Notes: generated from the letters alone by a model not told the origin. 64,000 nt of DNA from Cupriavidus sp. WGlv3 (GCF_023952475.1 NZ_JALHRX010000023.1:1-64000), one strand, 5' to 3'; numbered from the stretch's first letter, positions 19,173 to 28,767 are shown. Numbers and translations: made by a program.

Positions 19173-20651
19173 ATGAAACCGTCGCTACAGCTCCGCCTCT
19201 CCCAGCACCTGGCACTGACCCCGCAGCTGCAACAGTCGATCCGGCTGCTGCAGCTTTCCACGCTGGAATTGCAGCAGGAAGTCGAACAGGCGCTGACGGA
19301 AAACCCGCTACTCGAGCGGGAGAACGACTGGATCGAAAGCCCGCTGCGCGTGGCTGCCGATGGCTCGGTCAACGTACAGAGCGCGCCCGCGCCCGCCCCC
19401 GCCGAGCCCCAGGGCAATGGCGACGCGCGCGCCGAGGGCGCCGCCGATGACAACTACAGCGACAACAGCAGCGGCGACGACTACGGCAACGGCGACTGGA
19501 GCCTGGACGACTTCGCCCGCCGCCCGCAAGGCGACGAGGACGAGAAGACGCCGATGCAGCTGCGCGATGCCGAGCCCACGCTGCGCGAATACCTGATGGA
19601 GCAGCTGACGCCGCTGAAGATCTCGGCGCGCGACAAGGGTCTCGCCATCTTCCTGATCGAATCGCTCGATGACGATGGCTACCTGAGCGCCTCGCTCGAA
19701 GAGATCTGCGCGGAACTGCCCGAAGAACTCGAGTTCGACCCCGACGAAGTCCACGCCATCCTGACGCTGCTACAGAGCTTCGACCCGCCCGGCGTGGGCG
19801 CGCGCAATGCCGCCGAATGCCTGGCGCTGCAATTGCGCCGGCTGACGCACCCGCAGCGCGAACTGGCGCTGACTATCGTCACCCATCACCTGGAACTGCT
19901 GGCGGTACGCGACTACACGCGGCTGAAGAAAGCCCTGCAGGTTGATGAAGTCGCGCTGAAGGCCGCGCATGACCTGATCCGCTCGCTCGCCCCCTACCCG
20001 GGCCACGCGTACAGCCGCCCCGAAGCCGATTTCGTCGTGCCCGACGTGTTCGTACGCAAGAGCGGCGGCGGCTGGACCGCGCAGCTCAATCCGGATGTGA
20101 TGCCGAGGCTGCGCATCAACGATATGTATGCACAGATCCTGCGTGGCGCCAAGGGCGAGACCGGTACCGCCGGGCTGCAGCAGAAGCTGCAGGAGGCACG
20201 CTGGCTGATCAAGAATATCCAGCAAAGGTTCGACACGATCCTGCGTGTCTCGCAGGCCATTGTCGAGCGTCAAAAGAACTTTTTCACCCACGGTGAAATC
20301 GCCATGCGCCCCTTGGTTTTGCGTGAGATTGCCGATACACTGGGTTTACACGAGTCAACCATCTCCCGGGTGACGACCAATAAATACATGGCTACGCCGA
20401 TGGGTACTTTCGAACTGAAGTACTTCTTCGGTAGCCACGTGTCCACCGAAACCGGTGGCGCGGCTTCATCAACGGCCATCCGCGCCTTGATCAAGCAACT
20501 GATAGGAGCCGAAGACCCGAGGAATCCCCTTTCCGACAGTCGCATCGCCGAACTGCTGGGCGAACAGGGCTTCGTTGTCGCACGCCGAACCGTCGCCAAG
20601 TATCGTGAAGCCTTGAAAATCCCCGCAGTCAATCTCCGCAAGTCTTTGTAG
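19173..20651 (+). CDS. rpoN: RNA polymerase sigma-54 factor
   Basis: Sigma-54, for -24/-12 promoters that need bacterial enhancer-binding proteins. It has 492 residues. Region I is glutamine-rich (LRLSQHLALTPQLQQSIRLLQLSTLELQQEV). An acidic, low-complexity region II covers roughly residues 60-135. The core-binding domain follows, then the HTH. The C-terminal RpoN box is ARRTVAKYREAL near residues 472-483. It follows lptB and precedes hpf and ptsN, the standard rpoN context. Its product would recognise the -24/-12 promoter at 46931. Confidence 0.98.
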   Translation: MKPSLQLRLSQHLALTPQLQQSIRLLQLSTLELQQEVEQALTENPLLERENDWIESPLRVAADGSVNVQSAPAPAPAEPQGNGDARAEGAADDNYSDNSSGDDYGNGDWSLDDFARRPQGDEDEKTPMQLRDAEPTLREYLMEQLTPLKISARDKGLAIFLIESLDDDGYLSASLEEICAELPEELEFDPDEVHAILTLLQSFDPPGVGARNAAECLALQLRRLTHPQRELALTIVTHHLELLAVRDYTRLKKALQVDEVALKAAHDLIRSLAPYPGHAYSRPEADFVVPDVFVRKSGGGWTAQLNPDVMPRLRINDMYAQILRGAKGETGTAGLQQKLQEARWLIKNIQQRFDTILRVSQAIVERQKNFFTHGEIAMRPLVLREIADTLGLHESTISRVTTNKYMATPMGTFELKYFFGSHVSTETGGAASSTAIRALIKQLIGAEDPRNPLSDSRIAELLGEQGFVVARRTVAKYREALKIPAVNLRKSL

Positions 20652-20699
20652 CCGAGCCCACCGCCTGCCTGGTGAGGCTCTTTCAGAAGGAGAAGCGCT

Positions 20700-21050
20700 A
20701 TGAACTTCAAGATCAGTGGACACCACCTGGACATCACGCCCCCTCTGCGTGAGTACGTGGAAACGAAGCTGGAGCGAATCGTCAGGCATTTCGATCAAGT
20801 CATTGGCGTTAGCGTGCTGCTCTCTGTCGACAATCACAAGGAAAAGGACCGGCGTCAGTACGCGGAAATCAATCTGCATCTAAAGGGCAAGGACATCTTT
20901 GTCGAGGCGCATCACGAAGACCTGTATGCGGCGATCGACGCACTCGTCGACAAGCTGGACCGTCAGGTGATTCGCTACAAGGATCGCGTGCAAGGCCACG
21001 ACCGCGAAGCGGTCAAGTACCAGATGGCCGCAGCGCAAATGCAGCAATAA
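20700..21050 (+). CDS. hpf: Ribosome hibernation promoting factor
   Basis: Binds the 30S decoding region and promotes 100S dimers in stationary phase. It is a short form of 116 residues (HPF/YfiA family). The fold is visible as [24 protein letters not shown] and [24 protein letters not shown]. The AGAAGGAG ribosome binding site lies just before the ATG, and the gene starts 48 bases after rpoN. Two hairpins, the second a strong terminator, follow the gene. Confidence 0.96.
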
Positions 21051-21061
21051 ACCCGTGCCCG

Positions 21062-21129
21062 GCAGCCCCGCAGAGGGCTGCTGAACCAGGATTCCACAGG
21101 CAAGCCGCGCCGCGAAGCGCGGCTTTTTT
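21062..21129 (+). terminator. Hairpin pair and intrinsic terminator after hpf
   Basis: A first hairpin at 21062-21081 (GCAGCCC with GGGCTGC) lies 12 bases after the stop. The second, at 21102-21125 (AAGCCGCGC with GCGCGGCTT, loop CGCGAA), is followed by TTTTTT and is a strong rho-independent terminator. It separates hpf from ptsN. Confidence 0.9.
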
Positions 21130-21401
21130 GCGCCCTGGCGCCGTGCCGGCTGTGGCAGCGGAGCAAACCTTGCCACGCATGGAAGACCGAAGTGTTCGCA
21201 AGCGCAGCGCCAAGGTGTATGCTGCGCCATACAAAGAGAGAGAAATCGTGGCCGCGCCTGCTCGCGCTGCACCGCACAATGCAAGGGTAGCCGCTGCTCT
21301 ATAATGGGCCGGACGTCTTCCCCGCGCCGGCAGCGGTCCGGGGAGCCAGCCGCTGCCCGGCGGAACGATCCGCCCGCTAACTGACATCCTGCGCATCGCC
21401 C
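21130..21401 (+). promoter_or_regulatory. ptsN upstream region with a perfect -10 box
   Basis: After the hpf terminator, 272 bases precede ptsN. A consensus TATAAT lies at 21300-21305, about 95 bases before the ATG, but no good -35 is found at 16-18 bases. This fits ptsN having its own promoter in addition to rpoN-operon read-through. Nothing else is seen in the gap. Confidence 0.5.
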
Positions 21402-21857
21402 ATGAATCGTTTGGCCAAATTGCTGCCACCCGGCAACATCACCCTCGACGTCAGCGTCACCAGCAAGAAGCGTGTGTTCGAGCAGGCCGGGCTCCTCTTC
21501 GAGAACAACCATGGCGTGGCGCGCGCCATCGTCACCGACAACCTGTTCGCGCGCGAGTCGCTGGGCTCGACCGGACTGGGCGCCGGCGTGGCGATTCCGC
21601 ACGGGCGCATCAAGGGCCTGAAGCAACCCCTGGCCGCGTTCATGCGCCTGGCCGAGCCGATCCCGTTCGAATCACCGGACGGCAAGCCGGTGTCGCTGCT
21701 GATCTTCCTGCTGGTGCCGGAACAGGCCACGCAGCAGCACCTGGAAATTCTGTCCGAGATCGCGCAACTGCTGTCGGATCGCGACATGCGCGAGGGCCTG
21801 GCGACGCTGCCCACGCCCGATGCCGTGCACGAACTGCTGATCGCATGGCATCCCTGA
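21402..21857 (+). CDS. ptsN: PTS-Ntr EIIA component
   Basis: EIIA-Ntr, phosphorylated by NPr in the nitrogen-type phosphotransferase chain; it regulates rather than transports. At 151 residues it is the family size. The phosphorylated histidine is in GVAIPHGRIKGL. The C-terminal helices (ATQQHLEILSEIAQLLSDRDM) are typical. The neighbouring genes hprK and rapZ complete the block. It has its own probable promoter at 21300. Confidence 0.96.
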   Translation: MNRLAKLLPPGNITLDVSVTSKKRVFEQAGLLFENNHGVARAIVTDNLFARESLGSTGLGAGVAIPHGRIKGLKQPLAAFMRLAEPIPFESPDGKPVSLLIFLLVPEQATQQHLEILSEIAQLLSDRDMREGLATLPTPDAVHELLIAWHP

Positions 21858-21939
21858 TCCACTGATTCCCCCGCAGCGGGCCGGCACCAGACCGGGCAGG
21901 CGCCACGCGCTTCGAACACCGCCTTACCAGCCATACCGC

Positions 21940-22911
21940 ATGGAACTCACCGGCGTCACCTCCCAGTCGATCTTCGACGACAACGCAGCCGACCTCAAAC
22001 TCTCGTGGATCGCGGGCCTGGAGGGTGCGGACCGCGCCTTTGACGTGGAATTCGCCCGCGAAGCGACCTCCGCCGCAGACCTGGTGGGCCACCTCAACCT
22101 GATCCACCCGAACCGGATCCAGGTCCTCGGCAAGCCCGAAATCACGTACTACCAGCGGCTCGACGACGAGACCCGCAAGCGCCAGATGGGCGAGCTGATC
22201 TTGCTGGAGCCGCCGTTCCTGGTGATCGCCGACGGCATGGAGCCGCCGCCGGACCTTGAACTGCGCTGCACGCGCTCGTCGACGCCGCTGTTCACCACGC
22301 CGGTGTCGTCCGCCGCGGTGATCGACCATCTGCGCCTGTACCTGTCGCGCATCTCGGCGCCGCGCGTGACCATGCATGGCGTGTTCCTCGACATCCTGGG
22401 AATGGGCGTGCTGATCATGGGCGAATCGGGCCTGGGCAAGAGCGAACTGGGCCTGGAACTGATTTCGCGTGGCCACGGGCTGGTGGCCGACGACGCTGTC
22501 GATTTCGTCCGGCTGGGGCCGGACTTCATCGAGGGCCGCTGCCCGCCGCTGCTGCAGAACCTGCTCGAAGTGCGCGGCCTGGGGCTGCTCGACATCAAGA
22601 CCATCTTCGGCGAGACCGCGGTGCGGCGGAAGATGAAGATCAAGCTGGTGGTGCAGCTGGTGCGGCGCAACGACGGCGAATTCGAGCGGCTGCCGCTGGA
22701 TTCGCAGTACCTGGACGTGCTCGGGCTTCCCATCCACATGGTCAAGATCCAGGTGGCGGCCGGCCGCAACCTGGCCGTGCTGGTCGAGGCCGCCGTGCGC
22801 AACACCATCCTGCGCCTGCGCGGCATCGACACGCTGCGTGACTTCATGGACCGCCAGCGCGCCGCGATGCAGGCCGATGCCGTCTCGCGCGGGCAGGGGC
22901 GGCTGCTGTAA
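21940..22911 (+). CDS. hprK: HPr kinase/phosphorylase
   Basis: Phosphorylates HPr or NPr on serine and removes the phosphate in turn. It has 323 residues, with the Walker A loop GESGLGKS at residues 161-168 and the HprK family segments LVADDAVDFVRLGPDF and LEVRGLGLLDIKTIFGETAVR. The N-terminal domain is intact. In betaproteobacteria hprK pairs with ptsN, as here, 82 bases downstream. The start at ATG 21940 gives MELTGVTSQSIFDDNA. Confidence 0.96.
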   Translation: MELTGVTSQSIFDDNAADLKLSWIAGLEGADRAFDVEFAREATSAADLVGHLNLIHPNRIQVLGKPEITYYQRLDDETRKRQMGELILLEPPFLVIADGMEPPPDLELRCTRSSTPLFTTPVSSAAVIDHLRLYLSRISAPRVTMHGVFLDILGMGVLIMGESGLGKSELGLELISRGHGLVADDAVDFVRLGPDFIEGRCPPLLQNLLEVRGLGLLDIKTIFGETAVRRKMKIKLVVQLVRRNDGEFERLPLDSQYLDVLGLPIHMVKIQVAAGRNLAVLVEAAVRNTILRLRGIDTLRDFMDRQRAAMQADAVSRGQGRLL

Positions 22912-23082
22912 GCCCCCGTCCGCTGCGGTTTTCAATTGCTTACAACGACGTGACAACCGCTCGTCAACGTTTCTCAGGCATGCTCCGTTTTGTGCTGTAA
23001 TGGGCATCACGCCCGTTACGGAAGCTGCAACGCCGACCCCGGCGCGCGGCGACAAGGTTGTCCACCCCCGAGGAGAGCAAGC

Positions 23083-23484
23083 ATGAAGACCCTGATTGCA
23101 GTGTGCGCGCTGGTGACTCCGCTGTTCGCAGCCAGCGCCTTTGCGCAGACCGCCACGCCGGCCACGCCGGCCACCCCTGCTACGCCGGCCAAGCCGTCGG
23201 CCGCGGCTCCCGCAACTCCCGCCGTGCCGGCCACGCCTGCTACCCCCGCCAATCCGGACAAGCCCGCGGCCAACACCCAGCAGGACAAGATGAAGGCCTG
23301 CAACGCGCGGGCCTCCGGCAAGAAAGGCGACGAACGCAAGGCGTTCATGAAGGAGTGCCTGTCGAAGTCCGGCGCGCCCAAGACCCAGCAGGACAAGATG
23401 GCTGCCTGCAGCAAGTCGGGCAAAGGCAAGAAGGGCGACGAATACAAGGCCTACATGAAGGAATGCCTGTCGAAGGCAGCCTGA
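23083..23484 (+). CDS. PsiF-repeat family secreted protein
   Basis: Small exported protein of 133 residues. The signal peptide (MKTLIAVCALVTPLFAASAFAQ) is followed by an Ala/Thr/Pro-rich linker of ATP repeats. Two PsiF-type repeats come next, each about 35 residues: QQDKMKACNARASGKKGDERKAFMKECL and the similar QQDKMAACSKSGKGKKGDEYKAYMKECL. E. coli PsiF is phosphate-starvation induced, but its function is unknown, and no Pho box was found here. The start is at ATG 23083, with GAGGAGA upstream. A weak promoter may sit at 22996-23001 (TGTAAT preceded by TGC). Confidence 0.8.
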   Translation: MKTLIAVCALVTPLFAASAFAQTATPATPATPATPAKPSAAAPATPAVPATPATPANPDKPAANTQQDKMKACNARASGKKGDERKAFMKECLSKSGAPKTQQDKMAACSKSGKGKKGDEYKAYMKECLSKAA

Positions 23485-23514
23485 GCGCCACCACTGGCGC
23501 AATGGCGAACAAGA

Positions 23515-23541
23515 TGGCGAACCGTGAGGTTCGCCATTTTT
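23515..23541 (+). terminator. Intrinsic terminator between the PsiF-repeat gene and rapZ
   Basis: Perfect 9-bp stem TGGCGAACC/GGTTCGCCA with loop GTGA, followed by TTTT. It lies 30 bases after the stop and 60 bases before rapZ, so rapZ is likely transcribed from its own signal or from read-through. Confidence 0.85.
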
Positions 23542-23599
23542 GCTGGTGTCAACGCGCTGTCATGACGCAGCCGGCACCTGATGCTATGCTTCAGTTGCT

Positions 23600-24478
23600 A
23601 TGCGCATCATCCTCATCACCGGCATATCCGGTTCCGGCAAGTCCGTCGCACTGAACGTCCTCGAAGATGCAGGCTATTACTGCGTGGACAACCTGCCGGC
23701 GCAGTTCATCCCTGAACTGACCCGTTACCTCGACGCTCAGGGCTACACGCACCTGGGCGTGGCTACCGACATCCGCAGCCGCGAGTCGCTCGACCAGTTG
23801 CCCGACACCGTGCGCGCGCTGGCCGCCGAGCACCAGGTCGAGGTTATTTTCCTGACCGCCAGCACCGATGCCCTGGTGCAGCGCTACTCCGAGACGCGGC
23901 GCCGCCATCCGCTGTCGGCCCGCACCGACGGCGCAGCCGGCGACGGCGGCGCCTTCAACGACACGGCGCTGATGGAAGCGATCGAGATGGAGCGCGCGCT
24001 GCTGAGCCCGCTAGCCGAGGCCGCGCACCGGATCGACACCAGCAATGTGCGCACCAATACGCTGCGCAGCTGGATCAAGGAGCTGATCCGCGACGACAGC
24101 CAGCGCCTGACGCTGCTGTTCGAGTCGTTCGGCTTCAAGCATGGCGTGCCCAGCGATGCCGATATGGTGTTCGACGTGCGCTCGCTGCCCAACCCGTACT
24201 ACGACCTGGCGCTGCGGCCGCTGACCGGCCGCGACACGCCGGTAATCGACTTCCTGCAGGCGCAGCCGATGGTGCTGGCGATGGCCGAGGATATCCGCGC
24301 CTACGTGGAAAAGTGGCTGCCAAGCTTCATTGCAGACAACCGCAGCTACCTGACCGTGGCGATCGGCTGCACCGGCGGCCAGCATCGCTCGGTCTATATT
24401 GCCGAAAGGCTCGCCAACTATTTCCGGGCACATGGTAATGTGCTGGTCAGACACCGAGAGCTCGCACCGGCGGGCTGA
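23600..24478 (+). CDS. rapZ: RNase adapter protein RapZ
   Basis: RNA-binding adapter that in E. coli directs RNase E to the GlmZ small RNA and so sets GlmS (amino-sugar) levels. It has 292 residues. Walker A is GISGSGKS at residues 8-15. The C-terminal domain has the conserved ELAPAG end and GCTGGQHRSVYIAERL. It ends the rpoN-ptsN-hprK-rapZ set. No GlmZ- or GlmY-like RNA is visible in the window, so the RNA partner in this organism is unknown. Confidence 0.95.
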   Translation: MRIILITGISGSGKSVALNVLEDAGYYCVDNLPAQFIPELTRYLDAQGYTHLGVATDIRSRESLDQLPDTVRALAAEHQVEVIFLTASTDALVQRYSETRRRHPLSARTDGAAGDGGAFNDTALMEAIEMERALLSPLAEAAHRIDTSNVRTNTLRSWIKELIRDDSQRLTLLFESFGFKHGVPSDADMVFDVRSLPNPYYDLALRPLTGRDTPVIDFLQAQPMVLAMAEDIRAYVEKWLPSFIADNRSYLTVAIGCTGGQHRSVYIAERLANYFRAHGNVLVRHRELAPAG

Positions 24479-24570
24479 CGCATGCGGCATGGCCTCCCCG
24501 GGCTGCACGGGGCCTCTGAGCGCGGCGTCGGCCTGGCGGCCCAATGCTGCGCGACCCAAGCCTGCACCGC

Positions 24571-25230
24571 ATGTCCTCGACCGACCTCTACCGTCCCACA
24601 GGATCCGAAGACCCGCCACGGACGCTCGACAACCTGCCGCTGTTCCCGTTGCACACGGTGCTGTTTCCCGGTGGACGGCTGCCTTTGCGCGTGTTCGAGG
24701 CGCGCTATGTCGACATGGTGCGCAACTGCCTGCGCGATAGCACGCCGTTCGGCGTCTGCCTGATCTCCAGCGGCGAGGAGGTGGCCCGGCCCAACCAGCC
24801 CACCGTGCCCGAACTGGTCGGCTGCCTGGCGGAAATCGTCGACTGCAATATGGAGCAGCTGGGCGTGCTGCTGATCCGCACGCGCGGCCGCGAGCGCTTC
24901 CATATCATCAGCCACGAAACCCGCGACGATGGCCTGCTGGTGGCGCGCGCCGAGGTGCTCCCTCCCGACATCATCGACTGCAAGCTGGAACTGCTGGGCG
25001 AATGCCTGGACGCGCTGCGCCGCATCGTCACGCGCTTGCACGCCGAGCAGCCCGACCGCATGCCGTTCGACGAGCCCTACCTGTGGGACGACCCAAGCTG
25101 GGTGGCCAACCGGCTATGCGAACTGCTGCCGGTGCCGCTGAAGGCCAAGCAGATGCTGATGGCCTTGCCCGACGCAGGCATGCGCATCGAAATCGTGCAC
25201 CGCTACATGCGGCAGAACCACATGTTGTAG
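24571..25230 (+). CDS. LON peptidase N-terminal (substrate-binding) domain protein
   Basis: Protein of 219 residues with the LON N-domain fold alone: LPLFPLHTVLFPGGRLPLRVFEARY is the hallmark, and there is no ATPase or protease part. Such stand-alone LON-N proteins are widespread and mostly uncharacterised; they may bind unfolded or specific proteins. The ATG at 24571 was preferred, but 24544 is possible; neither has a clear ribosome binding site. It follows rapZ and faces mutY convergently. Confidence 0.82.
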   Translation: MSSTDLYRPTGSEDPPRTLDNLPLFPLHTVLFPGGRLPLRVFEARYVDMVRNCLRDSTPFGVCLISSGEEVARPNQPTVPELVGCLAEIVDCNMEQLGVLLIRTRGRERFHIISHETRDDGLLVARAEVLPPDIIDCKLELLGECLDALRRIVTRLHAEQPDRMPFDEPYLWDDPSWVANRLCELLPVPLKAKQMLMALPDAGMRIEIVHRYMRQNHML

Positions 25231-25267
25231 GCGCTCGTTCGCCCCGCCCTCCGGCCCTGCCCCAGCT

Positions 25268-26443
25268 TCAGAACAAGCCCACCCGCGCCTGATCCTCCAG
25301 CAGCCTGCGCACCGGCGCAGGCGTGCCCAGCGCATCGAGATCGTCGAGCGAAAGCCAGCGCTGCCCGGCCGGCGCCTCGCTGTCCTGCCGCAGCAGGTTC
25401 GCATCCACACCGAGGTCGACCCGGATGGCGCGGATCAGCAGGCGGAAGTGCGTGAACACATGGGTCAGCTCGCCGGCCAGCACGGCGCGCGCGGGGGTGC
25501 CGAAAGCGCGCGCGTAGTCGAGCGCGCGGGCCTCGGCGTCTTCCGCGTCGAAGGGCACGGTGTCGACCGGCATCTCCGGCAGGCTCCACAGGCCGCCCCA
25601 TATGCCGCTGTCCGGGCGCAGGCGCAGCAGCACCTCACGTTCGCGCCGCAGCAGCAGCATCACCGTGCTGCGCTCGGGGATCGCCGCGCGCGGCTTGGGC
25701 GCGGGCAGCACGGCGGTCAGGCCGTCGCGGCGCGCGACGCAATCGGCGGACAGCGGACACGCTCCTCCATCGGCCAGGCAGGCGGGTTTGCCGCGCGAGC
25801 ACACGGTCGCGCCCAGGTCCATCAGCCCTTGGGTATAGGCCACCATGTCGTCGGCCTGGCGCGGGCCGGGCGCCGGCAAGGCCAGTTCCGCCAGTTGCCA
25901 CATGCGCGTTTCCACCGCGCGCTCGCCCGGATGGCCATGGATGCCGAAGCAGCGCGCAAACACACGCTTGACGTTGCCGTCCAGGATCGGCGAACGCACG
26001 CCCGCGCTGAACGCGGCAATGGCCGCCGCGGTGGAGCGGCCGATGCCCGGCAATGTGACCAGCACCGCGGGGTCGGTGGGGAAGCGCCCGCCGTGCTCGC
26101 TGACCACTTGCATGGCGCAGCGGTGCAGGTTGCGCGCGCGCGAGTAATAGCCCAGGCCGGCCCACAGCGCCATCACCTGGTCGGCAGGCGCAGCCGCCAG
26201 GTCCTGCACGGTGGGCAACTGCGCCACGAAGCGCTGGAAATAGTCGATCACCGCGCTGACCTGGGTCTGCTGCAGCATGATCTCGGACAGCCAGATCCGG
26301 TACGGATCGCGGGTGTTCTGCCACGGCAGGTCGTGCCGGCCGTGCCGGCGCTGCCAGTCGACCACGCGCGCGCCGAAGTCGGGCGGCACACAGAGGTCGT
26401 CGGGCAGGGCGGAAGCGGTGCGGGGGGCTGGTTTGCGGGGCAT
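25268..26443 (-). CDS. mutY: Adenine DNA glycosylase
   Basis: Removes adenine mispaired with 8-oxoguanine. At 391 residues it is slightly longer than E. coli MutY. The catalytic glutamate is E54 (LSEIMLQQTQ) and the helix-hairpin-helix ends in LPGIGRSTAAA, with the catalytic aspartate at D155 (PILDGNV). The iron-sulphur cysteines are C215, C222, C229 and C235, spaced X6-X6-X5. The usual pattern is X6-X2-X5, so four residues are inserted between the second and third. The C-terminal NUDIX-like domain is present (LWSLPEMPVDTVPF). The start at MPRKPAPRTA was chosen; the frame is open 26 codons upstream. It is convergent with the LON-domain gene and downstream of the dynamin-like gene. Confidence 0.95.
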   Translation of the reverse strand: MPRKPAPRTASALPDDLCVPPDFGARVVDWQRRHGRHDLPWQNTRDPYRIWLSEIMLQQTQVSAVIDYFQRFVAQLPTVQDLAAAPADQVMALWAGLGYYSRARNLHRCAMQVVSEHGGRFPTDPAVLVTLPGIGRSTAAAIAAFSAGVRSPILDGNVKRVFARCFGIHGHPGERAVETRMWQLAELALPAPGPRQADDMVAYTQGLMDLGATVCSRGKPACLADGGACPLSADCVARRDGLTAVLPAPKPRAAIPERSTVMLLLRREREVLLRLRPDSGIWGGLWSLPEMPVDTVPFDAEDAEARALDYARAFGTPARAVLAGELTHVFTHFRLLIRAIRVDLGVDANLLRQDSEAPAGQRWLSLDDLDALGTPAPVRRLLEDQARVGLF

Positions 26444-26489
26444 CGGTGTGGCAACGGCGTGGCGCGCGGATACGGCGTGTCGGCGCGCC

Positions 26490-26519
26490 AAAGAAAAAGG
26501 CGCCGCAAGGCGCGGCGCC
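26490..26519 (-). terminator. Intrinsic terminator of the dynamin-like gene
   Basis: Stem GGCGCCGC (26499-26506) with GCGGCGCC (26512-26519) and a five-base loop. Read leftward, it is followed by a T-rich run (TTTTTCTTT). It ends the dynamin-like transcript about 45 bases before the mutY start, so mutY is transcribed separately. Confidence 0.8.
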
Positions 26520-26551
26520 ACATGATATACCGGTCGGCAAGAGCGGCCCGG

Positions 26552-28504
26552 CTACGCTACCGCAAGGCTGGCACTGTCCGCATCCGCCGCCGGCCGCATC
26601 AGCCGCTGGGCAAACCCTTCGATCCGTCCGCTGCGTTCGTCCAGCCCGTTCAGCACTTCCTCCAGCTGCGCGATGCGGCTTTCCAGCGTGTCGGTGGCCT
26701 CATGGATGCGCTCGATCGAATCGACACGCCGGCGCAGCTGCTTCTGATGTTCGCGCACCTGCGCTTCCAGCGGCGTCATCACCGACTTGAGCCAGACCTC
26801 GATATCGCGGTTGAGGCCGCGGAAATTGTCCAGCACGCGGCTGGCCATGGTGTTGAACGCGCTTTGCACCAGTTGCGGGCGCGACCGCGTCAGCATGTTG
26901 ACCGTGCCGAAATGCGCCTGCACCAGCCGCAGCGTTTCCTGCAGCTCGGCCAGGTAGCGCTCGGCGGTGAACTGCATCGGCGCGGGCAGCGTGAAGCCGT
27001 GCTCGGCGTTGAAGCGCCGGTACATGCTTTCGATCAGCTGGTGCAACTGGCCGATCTTGTTGTCGGCATCGCTGACCAGTCCGCTCAGCTGCGCGAACAA
27101 TGCGTCCATGTCCTCGCGCAGGCCGCGCGAGAAGTAGCGCTCCTTCATCTGCTCGCGCGCGCTGCGCATGGTGCGGCGCACGTCGCGCAATTGCAGGCTC
27201 TTGATGATGTCGGCGCTGTGCCGGCCGAAGACCAGGCGCAACGCCTGGAACTTGCTGATGCTCTGCTCGAACTCTTCCTTCTCGCCTTGCACCCGCATCA
27301 GCATGTGCTTGACCATCGCATGGTTCTTGCCGCGCAGGCCGCGCAGCTCGAACAGCTGCTCGACGATATCGCGGCGGCGGCTCTGCAGCAGCTGCTGCGC
27401 GGCGCGCGCCATGTCCTGCACCAGCCGGTAGACCTGGTCCGAGACGATCTCGCGCCGGCGCGGAATCAACTGGTCCGACAGCACGTGCTCGAACTCCGGC
27501 AGGCCGCTGCGCGCCAGCAGGGTGTCGTCGTGCGTGACCTTGGCCACCAGCCCCTTCTGCGCCGACACCGGATACACGCGCGATTGCTCGATGCCAAGCA
27601 CCTGCGCGGTGGTCGACACCTGCCGCGCGATTTCCTGCGCGATCTCGCCGGGCTGGCGCAGCGGATCCCACAGCCCGTCGATCTTGTTGAGCACCGCCAG
27701 GCAGCCGCGCCGGTGCCCGGCGCCGACATGGCTGCGCCACAGCTCGAGGTCGCTCTTGGTCACGCCTGCGTCGGCGGCCAGTACGAACACCACCACGTGC
27801 GCATCCGGGATCAGCCGCAGCGTCAGCTCGGGCTCGGTGCCGATCGCGTTCAGGCCCGGCGTGTCGAGGATCACCAGGCCCTGGCGCAGCAGCGGATGCG
27901 GGAAATTGATGACGGCGTGGCGCCAGCGCGAGATCTCGACCATGCCCTCGGCATCGACCGCATAGGCGGCATCGGGGTCGTTCTCGTGGTACAGCCCCAG
28001 CGCCTCGGCCTGCTCGGGCGGCACGCGCATGGTCTGCACCACGTGCTGGAACGCCTCCAGCATGCCGTCGGGTGACGACGGGTCCAGCGGCACCGAATGC
28101 CAGTGCGATGCCGAAGTGCCGGCCTCGATAAAGTCGGCGGTGGAGGCGTCCTGCAGGCGCGTTTCGATCGGCAGCAGGCGGATGCTGGGCGGCTCGGCCT
28201 CGTCGTAGCGCAGCTCGGTCGGGCACATGGTGGTGCGCCCCGCCGACGACGGCAGGATGCGGCGCCCGTAGTCCGCAAAGAAGATGGCGTTGATCAGCTC
28301 GCTCTTGCCGCGGGAGAACTCGGCGATGAAGGCGACCTTGAGGCGGTCGCTGCGCAGCACGCTCTGGATGCGCTGCACGCGGTCGTCGGCCTGCGCATCG
28401 TACAGGTCGTGCTGCTGCAGCCAGGACTGGAATTCGGCCAGTGACTGGAGGACCCCGGTTCTCCAGGCGCCGTATTGTTCGAATTGGTGGGCGAGCGTTG
28501 TCAT
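26552..28504 (-). CDS. Bacterial dynamin-like GTPase
   Basis: Large GTPase of 650 residues. G1 is EFSRGKS at residues 62-68, switch/G3 is DTPGLNAIG and G4 is NKID. The C-terminal half is helical and holds likely stalk segments, with a hydrophobic or paddle-like region not clearly seen. The dynamin family remodels membranes through GTP-driven oligomers. Bacterial members are soluble or membrane-associated and mostly unstudied. This one has no clear transmembrane segment, so membrane binding, if any, would be peripheral. The start at MTTLAHQFEQ was chosen over an upstream one. It lies between mutY and mutM. Confidence 0.82.
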   Translation of the reverse strand: MTTLAHQFEQYGAWRTGVLQSLAEFQSWLQQHDLYDAQADDRVQRIQSVLRSDRLKVAFIAEFSRGKSELINAIFFADYGRRILPSSAGRTTMCPTELRYDEAEPPSIRLLPIETRLQDASTADFIEAGTSASHWHSVPLDPSSPDGMLEAFQHVVQTMRVPPEQAEALGLYHENDPDAAYAVDAEGMVEISRWRHAVINFPHPLLRQGLVILDTPGLNAIGTEPELTLRLIPDAHVVVFVLAADAGVTKSDLELWRSHVGAGHRRGCLAVLNKIDGLWDPLRQPGEIAQEIARQVSTTAQVLGIEQSRVYPVSAQKGLVAKVTHDDTLLARSGLPEFEHVLSDQLIPRRREIVSDQVYRLVQDMARAAQQLLQSRRRDIVEQLFELRGLRGKNHAMVKHMLMRVQGEKEEFEQSISKFQALRLVFGRHSADIIKSLQLRDVRRTMRSAREQMKERYFSRGLREDMDALFAQLSGLVSDADNKIGQLHQLIESMYRRFNAEHGFTLPAPMQFTAERYLAELQETLRLVQAHFGTVNMLTRSRPQLVQSAFNTMASRVLDNFRGLNRDIEVWLKSVMTPLEAQVREHQKQLRRRVDSIERIHEATDTLESRIAQLEEVLNGLDERSGRIEGFAQRLMRPAADADSASLAVA

Positions 28505-28767
28505 GAACCTGTTGCGCTGACTTGGTTTTGCCTCGGGGCCCGCCACCCTGTGCGCGGCATGCCCGTGTTCACGCAATGCCGGTCCGCACCCCTGCCGTTC
28601 ACACGCGGCCGGCCATTTTGTAACTTTTTATGACTGCGCACACGATACAGGTTTCCACGGCGCTTTTGTGGAATTCGCGTCCCTTGGATCGCGGTGACCC
28701 CGCCAGTGTTGCGCCGAACCATCGACCCGCGGGCAGCGGGCGGTCCCTTGAGCACTCCGCCGGGCGG

